Shown: positions 17,661-25,933 of the stretch, piece after piece
Layout: each line of letters opens with the position of its first letter
Position numbering within the stretch: the stretch's first letter is position 1
DNA from: CAYSPG01 sp964432885
GTDB lineage: Bacteria; Bacteroidota; Bacteroidia; AKYH767-A; OLB10
Reading direction: 5' to 3'
NCBI GenBank assembly: GCA_964432885.1
Contig: CAYSPG010000020.1
Coordinates: 1-64,000, forward strand
Length of the DNA stretch: 64,000 nt
Position numbers and translations under genes: made by a program
The notes under the pieces: model-generated
The model's input: the letters and a program-made list of their open reading frames with translations, nothing else
Database searches by the model: none
What the model was told of the DNA's origin: nothing

Positions 17661-18293
17661 ATGATTAAAGTAGCTATAGTAGAAGACACCACCGACATTC
17701 GCGAAGCTTTGCAGCTTATTGTTAGTACGGCAGATGATATGGAATGTAACCTTGTTTTTCCATCAGCCGAAGCTGCATTAAAAACATTGCCTGATAATTG
17801 TGTGGATGTTATATTAATGGACATTAACCTGCCGGGGATGAGTGGCATTGAGTGCGTAAAACTGCTAAGCGAAAAATGCCCCGCCACACAATACCTTATG
17901 TGTACGGTGTACGAAGATGACGACCATATTTTTGATGCACTTAAAGCAGGTGCTACAGGGTATATAGTAAAAAAAACACCTGCCGATAAACTGCTTGCTG
18001 CCATTCGCGATTTGCATAATGGTGGCTCGCCCATGAGTGCAAACATTGCGCGCAGGGTTATTGCATCGTTTAAAAATCCGGCACCGCAAAAAATGAATAA
18101 CGAAGGTGATTTATTAAGCGAGCGCGAAAAAGAAATGCTTTCACTTTTATCACAGGGGCTTTTTTATAAAGAAATTTCTGAACGATTAAGCATATCCCTT
18201 GATACTGTAAAAAAACACTGCAACAACATATACCGCAAGTTGCAGGTAAGTTCAAAAACTGAAGCTATTAATAAAGTTTTTTCAAGAGCATAA
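17661..18293 (+). CDS. NarL/FixJ-family response regulator
   Basis: A 210-residue regulator, partner of the upstream histidine kinase by position. The receiver has D54 (VILMDINLPG) as phosphoacceptor and the lysine of GYIVKKTPADK. The C-terminal LuxR-type helix-turn-helix covers about 145-205 (LLSEREKEMLSLL, ISLDTVKKHCNNIYRKL). It is a paralogue of the regulator at 162-818. The start ATG lies 5 bases after a TACATTTG element, so the message may be leaderless; an upstream inverted repeat may allow autoregulation. A hairpin terminator follows. Confidence 0.93.
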   Translation: MIKVAIVEDTTDIREALQLIVSTADDMECNLVFPSAEAALKTLPDNCVDVILMDINLPGMSGIECVKLLSEKCPATQYLMCTVYEDDDHIFDALKAGATGYIVKKTPADKLLAAIRDLHNGGSPMSANIARRVIASFKNPAPQKMNNEGDLLSEREKEMLSLLSQGLFYKEISERLSISLDTVKKHCNNIYRKLQVSSKTEAINKVFSRA

Positions 18294-18311
18294 TTTCATT
18301 TTAAATATCTG

Positions 18312-18345
18312 AACCCGCCTGGTTTTAAATGCCAGACGGGTTTTG
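18312..18345 (+). terminator. Intrinsic terminator after the response regulator
   Basis: Stem AACCCG-C-CTGG / CCAG-A-CGGGTT with one internal mismatch and an 8-9 base loop is followed by a T-rich tract (TTTTGTTTTT). It lies 19 bases after the regulator stop and separates it from the next gene. Confidence 0.8.
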
Positions 18346-18349
18346 TTTT

Positions 18350-18366
18350 TTCCACAAATGTGTAAT
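18350..18366. promoter_or_regulatory. Second copy of the TTACAC/GTGTAA-like site
   Basis: TTCCACAAATGTGTAAT matches the 17-base site at 17609-17625 at 15 positions. It lies 55 bases before the stand-alone HTH gene, directly after the regulator's terminator. The left arm is less perfect than in the first copy. Confidence 0.45.
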
Positions 18367-18421
18367 TGACATGCGCGGTTTGTAGCTACACCTTTGTACC
18401 GTAATTTTTTTACTAAACGTT

Positions 18422-18625
18422 ATGTCAACCGAAAAACAACTTACTGCACGCGAACTCGAAATATTAATGCTGATATCAAAAGGAAAAACCAATGCACAAA
18501 TGGCCGCTGAACTTAGCATAAGCGAATACACCGTTGAAACGCATCGCAAAAACATTAACAACAAATTAGGCGCAAACAGTACGGCCACCTTATTAATGAT
18601 AGCCCGAGGCAAAGGGCTTATATAA
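18422..18625 (+). CDS. Stand-alone LuxR/GerE helix-turn-helix protein
   Basis: A 67-residue protein consisting only of a LuxR-type DNA-binding domain: LTARELEILMLISKGKTNAQMAAELSIS in two parts followed by the recognition helix YTVETHRKNINNKL and the dimer helix. No receiver or sensory domain exists in any frame upstream, and a terminator separates it from the response regulator, so it is not a frameshifted fragment of that gene. It may compete with or assist the upstream regulator at shared sites. A short inverted repeat (ACCAACTTGTTGGT) follows its stop. Small solo GerE-domain proteins are known, but this one's role is unknown. Confidence 0.85.
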   Translation: MSTEKQLTARELEILMLISKGKTNAQMAAELSISEYTVETHRKNINNKLGANSTATLLMIARGKGLI

Positions 18626-18689
18626 TATACCAACTTGTTGGTATTGTACCATCAAAATTTAACAAGAATATTAGCAAAATAATCAAAAA

Positions 18690-18968
18690 ATGACCTTAAA
18701 ACGCACCTCAAGCCAAAAACTATGCGCCAACCGTGCCACGGTGCGCGCGTACGGTGGCACGGTTGCCTGTAACAGCCACACGGTTGGTGCCAATGCCATT
18801 GCTGTTGCCTGCAACACCAGCACGGTTGGTGCCAACAGCAGCACGGTTATCACCAACAGTCGCACTGTTGCCCTTAACCGTGGCACTGTTACCCTTAACA
18901 GCATCACGGTGCGCGCGCACCGCGCCACCGTTAACACACGTTACAACACTTTTATCATTAATAAATAA
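18690..18968 (+). CDS. Heptapeptide-repeat ORF (T-V-x-x-N-x-x), unknown function
   Basis: A 92-residue ORF made of about eleven tandem heptads (residues 10-86) with Thr-Val at positions 1-2 and mostly Asn at position 5, for example TVACNSH, TVGANAI, TVGANSS, TVITNSR and TVALNRG. The DNA repeats with an exact 21-base period. It begins at an ATG preceded by AATCAAAAA, like its downstream neighbour, and ends 36 bases before the next gene on the same strand. It is GC-rich compared with surroundings. No signal peptide or known domain is visible. Because the repeat lacks stop codons in several frames, coding status is uncertain; strand and start context favour this frame. Confidence 0.5.
   Translation: MTLKRTSSQKLCANRATVRAYGGTVACNSHTVGANAIAVACNTSTVGANSSTVITNSRTVALNRGTVTLNSITVRAHRATVNTRYNTFIINK
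18717..18947. repeat. 21-bp minisatellite-like tandem repeat
   Basis: About eleven diverged units of 21 bases centred on ACGGTTGCCAACAGC-like sequence. Ends carry GGTGCGCGCG motifs, and 18909-18920 is the perfect palindrome GTGCGCGCGCAC. Units differ mostly by substitutions and never by length, so the frame is preserved throughout. Confidence 0.8.
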
Positions 18969-19004
18969 TCTTTTATAAACAAACAATCTAAAACAAACAA
19001 AAAA

Positions 19005-19622
19005 ATGAAAAACGATTATTATCCAAGACGCAAAGGCGATGCCGACACCTGGGAAGAAAACTTTAATGCCGAAGTAGGCGCCATAGCCACAGCCGTGGGC
19101 ATTGCCCCTGCCGATGTTACATCAGTAACCGATGAAGTAACCAGGCATCGAAATGATTACAGCGCATCACAATCGGCCAAAGCCGCTGCCAAAAGCGCAT
19201 CTACCAAAGAAACCAACCAGCGCAATACCATGCTCGACCTGCTGCGCCCCTTTGTTAACCGCATAAAAGCTGCACCCGAATACACTACCGACATGGGCAA
19301 CACCCTGCGCATCATTGGCACCGACAGCACCTTTAACCCCGACACTGCCAAACCCATCCTAACCGTTGAAATGTTTGGTGGCGATGTAAAAATAAATTTT
19401 ACGCATCCGCGAGAAGTGGACGGTGTGCGCATATACAGCAAGCGCGGCACCGACACCGCTTTTACCTTTATGGCCACCGATACCGAAAGCCCTTATATAG
19501 ATAACCGCGCAAACCAAGCCCCCGGCACAGCCGAGCAGCGCGAGTACTACGCCTTTTATTTTGATGACGACAGCCAACTGGGCCTGCAAAGCGATATAGT
19601 AAAAATTTCGATAACTAAATAA
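19005..19622 (+). CDS. Hypothetical protein with C-terminal Fn3-like segment
   Basis: A 205-residue protein without a clear signal peptide. The N-terminal half (about 10-110) is helical and Ala-rich (WEENFNAEVGAIATAVGI, SASQSAKAAAKSAS). The C-terminal half (about 125-205) has the pattern of a fibronectin type III-like domain (VKINFTHPREVDGVRIYSKR, FTFMATDTESPYIDNR, YYAFYFDDDSQLGLQSDIV). Proteins of this layout are widespread in environmental Bacteroidota, and I know no function for them. It follows the heptad-repeat ORF by 36 bases and is probably co-transcribed. Confidence 0.8.
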   Translation: MKNDYYPRRKGDADTWEENFNAEVGAIATAVGIAPADVTSVTDEVTRHRNDYSASQSAKAAAKSASTKETNQRNTMLDLLRPFVNRIKAAPEYTTDMGNTLRIIGTDSTFNPDTAKPILTVEMFGGDVKINFTHPREVDGVRIYSKRGTDTAFTFMATDTESPYIDNRANQAPGTAEQREYYAFYFDDDSQLGLQSDIVKISITK

Positions 19623-19642
19623 ATTAACAACAACCCGCCAAG

Positions 19643-19672
19643 TCATCCCCATCGGGGAGGATTTAGGTGGGG
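19643..19672. repeat. Intergenic copy of the CCCC-GGGG hairpin repeat
   Basis: TCATCCCCATCGGGGAGG followed by ATTTAGGTGGGG lies between the 205-residue gene and the giant surface protein. It is the same family as the sequence inside the histidine kinase (17375-17410) and the pair at 53831-53921. Confidence 0.6.
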
Positions 19673-19703
19673 ATTAAACTCAAACAAACTAAAACAAGTA
19701 AAA

Positions 19704-22700
19704 ATGAAAAAGCACCTATTAGCATTACTACTTGCATTCATTGCAATTAATGCGCAAGCGCAAACTAACCTCGCTCTTAATTTTGATGGAAGTAATGATT
19801 TCGTTGATATTCCCAACAGCGCAAGCTTAAATGTTACATCAGCCATTACAGTAGAGTTTTGGATACAAGGAACAACCACGGCCAATACTGTAGTATTTGA
19901 AAAAGGGGGTGCCAACACAAATTATCATTTTCAAACCAGTAACATAACCATGACGGCAGGAGGCTCCTATCTTTTTTTCGGAATTTCTCCAAACAACACA
20001 ACCGGAAGGGTGGTAACCTCAACGCCCGTTTTGGATGGCAACCCGCACCACATTGCCGCCACATTTGACGATGCCGCAAATACAATGCGAATTTATGTTG
20101 ATGGCATCTTAAGCAATTCCAATACAGGTGCAACAAATGTTATAACTGCTAATTCAGACCCGGTGCAAATGGGCTCGCGCAGCGGAGTAGCTGCATTTCC
20201 AGGCACTTTAGACGAAGTAAGGGTTTGGAATTCTATACGCACACAAGCGCAAATTCAGGCTAATATGTACTGCTCACTTACACTTCCGCAATCAGGATTA
20301 GTAGCGTATTATAACTTTAATCATCCAACAGCAGTTGCAGGAGGTAACAATGCAGGGCTTACTTCACTTACCGATAATTCGCCAAACGGAAACACAGGTA
20401 CACTCACCAACTTTGCACTTAACGCTGCATCATCAAACTGGGTAACGGGCATATCCTCCGTAGCACCATCCATCACAACATGCGCCAACATAAACACCGG
20501 CAGCACAATTGGCTCCGGAGGCACTGTGGTTTATTATTCAAACATCTCTGCCGCAGGCTCACCATCTCCTACAATTACCTACTCCATACCCAACGGCTCA
20601 TTTTTTCCTATAGGCACCACCCCCGTAACAGCTACAGCTACCAATTGCGCTGGCACAGCAACCTGCACTTTTAATGTAACCATACCTTATGTAGATTGGA
20701 TATGGTTCGGCAACATCAGCTCTACCGTTTTTCAGGAGGGTGATGATGTAGCTACCGATGCCAGCGGCAACGTTTACGTTTTTGGAAATACCGACCCCGG
20801 TACCGTAAATTTTGGCTGCAGCCAGATAACACCCGGAGCCAATTTTGCATGGTTTCTTACCAAATACAACAGTGCCGGTGAGGTACTATGGGTGCGCTCA
20901 GCAACATCATCATCCACAGCATACCGTGGTTCAAGCAGTAGTTTAGATGTAAACCAGTCAACAGGCGAAATAGTTATACAGGCAGATTTTGCAGGCACCA
21001 TCACATTGGGCGCAATTACATTAACAAGCCTGTCAGGAAGTAACGATAATTTTGTGGCCAAGTACGATGCCAGCGGCAATGTACTATGGGCGCAGCGCTT
21101 TGGCGGAACGGGCTATGAAGAAACTCCTTCGGATGTAAAGTTTGACAATGCAGGCAACATCATAACCATAGGAGGTTATGGTTCAGGAAGCATTACCATT
21201 GGTTCCACCACACTATCAAACTCGGGAGGTGGCGATGGGTACATGGCAAAACTTAACTCAAGTGGAAGTGTAACATGGGTAAAATGGTTTGATGGATTTG
21301 GCAACAACGGCCCCAATGGCCTTGCTATTGATGCATCAAATAATATTTATGTATGCGGTTCATTAGCGGGTAACAGCGCACAGCTTGGCCTAACCATGTT
21401 AGGAACACCTGAAGATGGCTTTGTGGCAAAATTTAACTCAGCCGGAACATTGCAGTGGGCGCGCACGCAGTACGGAAACAATTTAGACCGCATTTATGCC
21501 ATTGCACTTGACCCAACTGGTAATGTATATACTGCCACACATTTTTACTCAGCCGGTTTAACTATTGGTGCAACATCCCATGCCAATGCCGGTGCTGTGG
21601 GCACTATTGATATAGCCCTTACCAAATACGACAATGCCGGAACTGTTATCTGGACAAATAAATTTGGCTCAGCAAATGATGAAGTGCCTGAAAACACACT
21701 TGTGTATGACAATGCCGGTAGTTTATATCTCGGCTTTCATTCTGATGCCGCTTCACTAACAGTAGGCTCACAAACATTTACCAACGCAGGCACAGGTCGC
21801 GATTTTTATATTGCTAAAGCAGATGCCGCTACGGGAGCTTACATAAGCACCAATAAATATGGCGGCACCGCAAGTGATAATATTTATGGATTAAAAATAG
21901 ATAACAGTGGGCAGCTATATGTGTGCGGAAGCTTTTCTTCGCCTACCATGACATTAGGTACCTTAACATTAACCAACACCGGTAGTGGTGATGTGTTTGT
22001 AGGAAAAATAGCACCGTTTATTTCGCTTACCTGCACAGCACCCGCCACCGTATGTCAGGGTGCAACACACACCATAAACTACACCGCCACCGGCACCTTT
22101 AATGCAGGCAATATTTTTACCGCACAACTAAGCGATGCCACCGGCAGCTTTTGCACACCTACCAACATTGGCACCGTGGCAGCCACCACCAGCGGCAGCA
22201 TTACCGTTACCATACCCGGTGCCATGCCCACAGGCACAGGATACCGCATACGTGTTATAGCAAGCGATGTATTATTTATTGGAAATGATAACGGAAGTAA
22301 TATACAAGTGGGAATATTGCCAGTAATAAGCACCTGTCCATCCAACATTACCCAGTGCGATAACTACATTGCCACCTGGACAAACCCGACAGCAACCGGA
22401 TTGCCGGCACCTACCGTAACAAGCACTCCAACAAGCGGAAGCACTTTTGCAGCAGGCATCACCACAGTAACTGCTACAGCAACTAATGCCTGTGCGTCTT
22501 CAAGCTGCACATTTACCGTTACCATTAACGAATCGGCCACAGCACCCACATCCGTTACCACCGATGATGCCGATAATAATATATGCGCTGGCAATAACAT
22601 TACGCTTACAGCCAACACCACCAATTTAGGCACACCGGCAGGAAGTGTTACATGGTACGAAGGTGGCTGCGGTGCTGGTGCATCTATTGGCATAGGTGCT

Positions 22701-24404
22701 TCGCTAACATTAACTCCATCATCAGGCACACACGATTATTATGCACGTATCGAAAACAGTTGCGGAAACACCACCTGCCAGCAGGTAACAGTAGTTGTCT
22801 CAAGTGCGCCAGTAACCGTAAATGTGCCCAACCCACCCATTACCGGATTGCCTGTGGCGGCATGTGGCGGTTCGTCAGCCACTATTTCAACCACAGCTAC
22901 ACCACTTGCCACACAATATATATGGGATGGGCCGGCCGGTTGTATTTTTAACGCAACCGGAAATCCCTACGTATCCACTACCCCTAATGCAACGTTGGTA
23001 TTCGGGTCTGCTAACGGCTCGGGCTATTACATAGGTGTGCAGGCAGCCAATGCCTGTGGGGCTTCTACTCGCAGGGTGCAATGGGTGCGCGGCACAGTAA
23101 GTGTACCCGCTTCGGTTACCGCACTTAACGGACAAATAATTGAGTGCGCCAATACAAGCGCCCAGTACTCAACTCCCGCTGTTACCGGAGCCAGCAGTTA
23201 TCTGTGGACATTTATGGGTAACGGAACCGTAACAGGTACAGGCACCACCGCTACTGTAAACTTTGGACCATCATTTACTGGTGGGGCTGTATGCGTGGCT
23301 GCGCAAACAAGTTGTTATACTTCGCCAACAAAATGTTTAGCAATAACAAATGCACCCAGTACAGTAGGCGCCATGAGCGGAACATTTAGTGTTTGCGCAG
23401 GCCCCGTTTATACGTACAGCGTACCGGCACAGGCAGGTGTTGCATCCTACAACTGGACATTGCCAACAGGTGCTTCAGGCACTTCAACCAGCAATAGCAT
23501 TAATGTAACCTTTGCGCCAACATTTGTTAATGGTGATATTTCTGTTACTGCAACAAGTATATGCGGTGTAACCACATCACCTCCGCGCAAGCGCACGGCC
23601 AACATTGGCTCTCCAACCATGCCAGCTTCCATTACCGGCCCATCAAGCGGTCTTTGCAGCCAAACCGTTGTATACACCAGTGCGGCTCAACCCGGCTCCA
23701 CATTTAACTGGACGGCACCGGCAGCAACTATAAACAGCGGCCAGGGAAGTAATGCCGTAAGTGTAACGTTTGGAACTTTTACTGCAGCATCAACAGTGTG
23801 CGTTACGGCAAGTAATACATGCGGAGCAAGTGCACCGCGCTGTATTACCGTAAACGGAAAACCAAACAGCCCCGGTTCTATTACAGCCATTCCATCGTCA
23901 TGGTGCGCAAACACCAGCGGTGTTGAGTTTGGTGTAGATGTTACCGGACTTACAGGTTCTTACACACTAAGCTGGCTTTACCCGGGCTCATCAGTGGCGC
24001 AATATGTTTTAGGTGGAGGCAATTCAACAAGTTTAATTTTAAACTGGCTTACCGGCAGCGGCCCTATTCACGTTACAGCAAGCAATGGATGTGGAAACTC
24101 CACACGCACCAGCACCTGGAGCAACACTTGCCGCGAAGGCGAGGATGTTCAGTTGGCAGTTGGCAATGAGCAGTTAACAGTGTATCCTAACCCCGTAAGC
24201 TCCATTTTAAATGTTGAGTTATATTCAAACATTGATGCTTCAACAACAATTCAATTGATAGATGTTACTGGAAAAGTAGTTTTGCAGAAAAACAGCATGG
24301 CTAATGCAGGCATTAACAATATAAAGCTTGATGTTGGCTCCATAGCCAAAGGAATTTATATACTTAGTGCTAACAACAAGCAAATAAAATTAATTGTGGA
24401 ATAA
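19704..24404 (+). CDS. Giant multidomain T9SS-secreted surface protein
   Basis: A 1566-residue exported protein. In order: signal peptide (about 1-20, LALLLAFIAINAQAQ); a LamG/concanavalin-like domain (about 22-215, LNFDGSNDFVDIPNS, DGNPHHIAATFD); a HYR-like Ig domain (about 250-328); a long run of SBBP-type beta-propeller repeats (about 330-770, such as DASGNVYVFGNTD and FDNAGNIITIGGY); several Ig/PKD-like domains rich in Cys pairs (about 775-1480); and a type A T9SS C-terminal sorting domain (about 1490-1566, LTVYPNPVSSILNVE, GKVVLQK, GIYILS). It would be exported by Sec and anchored on the surface by the T9SS machinery. Likely role is adhesion or glycan binding. A strong terminator follows. 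Confidence 0.92.
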   Translation: MKKHLLALLLAFIAINAQAQTNLALNFDGSNDFVDIPNSASLNVTSAITVEFWIQGTTTANTVVFEKGGANTNYHFQTSNITMTAGGSYLFFGISPNNTTGRVVTSTPVLDGNPHHIAATFDDAANTMRIYVDGILSNSNTGATNVITANSDPVQMGSRSGVAAFPGTLDEVRVWNSIRTQAQIQANMYCSLTLPQSGLVAYYNFNHPTAVAGGNNAGLTSLTDNSPNGNTGTLTNFALNAASSNWVTGISSVAPSITTCANINTGSTIGSGGTVVYYSNISAAGSPSPTITYSIPNGSFFPIGTTPVTATATNCAGTATCTFNVTIPYVDWIWFGNISSTVFQEGDDVATDASGNVYVFGNTDPGTVNFGCSQITPGANFAWFLTKYNSAGEVLWVRSATSSSTAYRGSSSSLDVNQSTGEIVIQADFAGTITLGAITLTSLSGSNDNFVAKYDASGNVLWAQRFGGTGYEETPSDVKFDNAGNIITIGGYGSGSITIGSTTLSNSGGGDGYMAKLNSSGSVTWVKWFDGFGNNGPNGLAIDASNNIYVCGSLAGNSAQLGLTMLGTPEDGFVAKFNSAGTLQWARTQYGNNLDRIYAIALDPTGNVYTATHFYSAGLTIGATSHANAGAVGTIDIALTKYDNAGTVIWTNKFGSANDEVPENTLVYDNAGSLYLGFHSDAASLTVGSQTFTNAGTGRDFYIAKADAATGAYISTNKYGGTASDNIYGLKIDNSGQLYVCGSFSSPTMTLGTLTLTNTGSGDVFVGKIAPFISLTCTAPATVCQGATHTINYTATGTFNAGNIFTAQLSDATGSFCTPTNIGTVAATTSGSITVTIPGAMPTGTGYRIRVIASDVLFIGNDNGSNIQVGILPVISTCPSNITQCDNYIATWTNPTATGLPAPTVTSTPTSGSTFAAGITTVTATATNACASSSCTFTVTINESATAPTSVTTDDADNNICAGNNITLTANTTNLGTPAGSVTWYEGGCGAGASIGIGASLTLTPSSGTHDYYARIENSCGNTTCQQVTVVVSSAPVTVNVPNPPITGLPVAACGGSSATISTTATPLATQYIWDGPAGCIFNATGNPYVSTTPNATLVFGSANGSGYYIGVQAANACGASTRRVQWVRGTVSVPASVTALNGQIIECANTSAQYSTPAVTGASSYLWTFMGNGTVTGTGTTATVNFGPSFTGGAVCVAAQTSCYTSPTKCLAITNAPSTVGAMSGTFSVCAGPVYTYSVPAQAGVASYNWTLPTGASGTSTSNSINVTFAPTFVNGDISVTATSICGVTTSPPRKRTANIGSPTMPASITGPSSGLCSQTVVYTSAAQPGSTFNWTAPAATINSGQGSNAVSVTFGTFTAASTVCVTASNTCGASAPRCITVNGKPNSPGSITAIPSSWCANTSGVEFGVDVTGLTGSYTLSWLYPGSSVAQYVLGGGNSTSLILNWLTGSGPIHVTASNGCGNSTRTSTWSNTCREGEDVQLAVGNEQLTVYPNPVSSILNVELYSNIDASTTIQLIDVTGKVVLQKNSMANAGINNIKLDVGSIAKGIYILSANNKQIKLIVE

Positions 24405-24427
24405 CTACACTGAAAACAACAAACAAG

Positions 24428-24459
24428 GAGCTGTTTCAAAACTGAAACAGCTCTTTTTT
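24428..24459 (+). terminator. Intrinsic terminator after the giant surface protein
   Basis: An 11-bp perfect stem GAGCTGTTTCA / TGAAACAGCTC with a 4-base loop is followed by TTTTTT. It lies between two convergent genes. Confidence 0.9.
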
Positions 24460-24460
24460 A

Positions 24461-25432
24461 TTATTGCCTTTTTCCATTCACCATCTCAGGACTTCCCATT
24501 TTACCGGATTGGTAATCGCTGTAGCACTTTCTTATTTCCTCTTCGCTATTCATCACAAAAGGGCCGTAAGCATACACAGCTTCATTGTGCGGTTGTCCGC
24601 CAAGCAAAAGAATTTCTGCATCAGCAGCACTAAAAATTTCAACATCACTGCCACCCCTTTCATAAAGCACCACCTGGTTGGTTAAGATTTCTTTGCGTCC
24701 TTCGGTTTCGATTTTACCCTTTATTACATAAATAAATGCATTATGCGCAGGGTTAACAGGAATGCTCAACTTGCAACCTGCTTTCATATTAATATGAAAA
24801 TAAAACACAGGAAACAGGGTTTCAATTTTTGATTTGGCACCAAACATTTCGCCAAGCACAATTTTGGCAGAATACTCATTTGCTTTTATCTCAGCCATTT
24901 TATCGGGGTGAAACACAGCAGTTGACGGGTCAATAAATTTATATTTCGAAGGCATGTTTAGCCAAATTTGAAATCCATGATAAACACCACCGTCATCATA
25001 CAACTTACTTCCGGTTTCTTCCATGTGAATGGCACCGCGCCCCGAAGTAAACATCATAAAATCGCCTTTGTTGATTTGAAAATCATAATTCAAACTGTCG
25101 CGATGATGGCCGCTGCCCGATAAAAAATAAGTGATGGGAATAACGCCAGCATGTGGATGTGCATCAACGCGCAGCGGTTTGTCTTTAGGATTTACCGTTA
25201 CCGGCCCAAACTCATCAAAAAATACATAAGGCGAAACATAATCATTATTATCACCGGCAAATGCGCGCAACACCGGCAGTGTGCCCACCATGGTACGGCT
25301 TGCAGTAATTACCGAATGAACTTTTCTTGCTTTATCAGAAGCAAGCATTCCTGATGCTTTGTTTAACAAATCAGGCACTACCACCGATGCCCCAATGATA
25401 GCTGAGCCTTTAAAAAATTTTCTTCTGTCCAT
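24461..25432 (-). CDS. Pirin-family protein with Tat signal
   Basis: A cupin-fold pirin (323 residues from the ATG at 25432). That start is chosen because it opens with MDRRKFFKG, a twin-arginine motif, then a hydrophobic stretch (AIIGASVVV), so export in folded, metal-loaded form is predicted. The metal ligands of pirin/quercetinase are present: H92 and H94 (DAHPHAGV), H136 and E138 (GAIHMEE). The C-terminal pirin domain has the second cupin (VIKGKIETEG, LLGGQPHNE, YGPFVMNSEEEI). Most bacterial pirins are cytoplasmic, so the Tat leader is unusual. Enzymatic quercetinase-like activity is possible but unproven. Confidence 0.88.
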   Translation of the reverse strand: MDRRKFFKGSAIIGASVVVPDLLNKASGMLASDKARKVHSVITASRTMVGTLPVLRAFAGDNNDYVSPYVFFDEFGPVTVNPKDKPLRVDAHPHAGVIPITYFLSGSGHHRDSLNYDFQINKGDFMMFTSGRGAIHMEETGSKLYDDGGVYHGFQIWLNMPSKYKFIDPSTAVFHPDKMAEIKANEYSAKIVLGEMFGAKSKIETLFPVFYFHINMKAGCKLSIPVNPAHNAFIYVIKGKIETEGRKEILTNQVVLYERGGSDVEIFSAADAEILLLGGQPHNEAVYAYGPFVMNSEEEIRKCYSDYQSGKMGSPEMVNGKRQ

Positions 25433-25503
25433 GATACTACTTTTTGCTACTAACAAAAATAACAATCAAATAGTTTATTCTACAACCGTGTGAGTAAATA
25501 CCC

Positions 25504-25899
25504 TTAATGCAAAGCGGCCGTAATTTTATCAGCCAGTTCCTCCATCCTTTCTTTGGGTAAAGAAAGTTTTGGTTGCGAAAAATTTAAATCACTCACATTG
25601 TTCATTGGTATTAAATGAATATGCGCATGTGGAACTTCAAGGCCAATAACAGCAACTCCAACCCTTTTGCAAGGCACCGATTTTTTTAACGCAGTGGCAA
25701 TGCGTTTAGCAAACAAAATAAGTTCTGTATAAAGCGTGTCATCAATATCAAAAATATAATCCACTTCCTTTTTAGGCACTACAAGTGTGTGCCCTTCGGC
25801 AAGCGGGCTTATGTCTAAAAAAGCAAAACAGTTTTCGCTCTCTGCTATTTTATAACAAGGAATTTCGCCTGAAATTATTTTAGAGAAAATAGTGGACAT
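25504..25899 (-). CDS. HIT-family nucleotide hydrolase
   Basis: A 131-residue histidine-triad protein of the Hint/HinT branch, hydrolysing AMP-linked conjugates such as adenosine phosphoramidates. The triad is HAHIH at residues 91-95 with H93 as nucleophile. The N-terminus STIFSKIISGEIPCYKIAE and LVVPKKEV are typical of the group. The gene is 34 bp downstream of greA on the same strand, a pairing I recall as frequent in Bacteroidota, so co-transcription is likely. Confidence 0.93.
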   Translation of the reverse strand: MSTIFSKIISGEIPCYKIAESENCFAFLDISPLAEGHTLVVPKKEVDYIFDIDDTLYTELILFAKRIATALKKSVPCKRVGVAVIGLEVPHAHIHLIPMNNVSDLNFSQPKLSLPKERMEELADKITAALH

Positions 25900-25933
25900 A
25901 TATAATGAGTGATTGAGTAAACGAATTAGAAAC

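Noticed and set aside
18422..18625. Fragment of a frameshifted response regulator
   Set aside because: The regulator upstream already has a complete HTH, and a terminator lies between; no receiver remnant exists in any frame.
18717..18947. Possible CRISPR array
   Set aside because: Units are contiguous and diverged with no unique spacers between identical repeats, and no cas genes are present.
18683..18986. Long open frames on the minus strand and a second plus frame across the 21-bp repeat
   Set aside because: They arise because the repeat unit contains no stop codons in several frames; the minus frame needs a TTG start, and both neighbours are on the plus strand.
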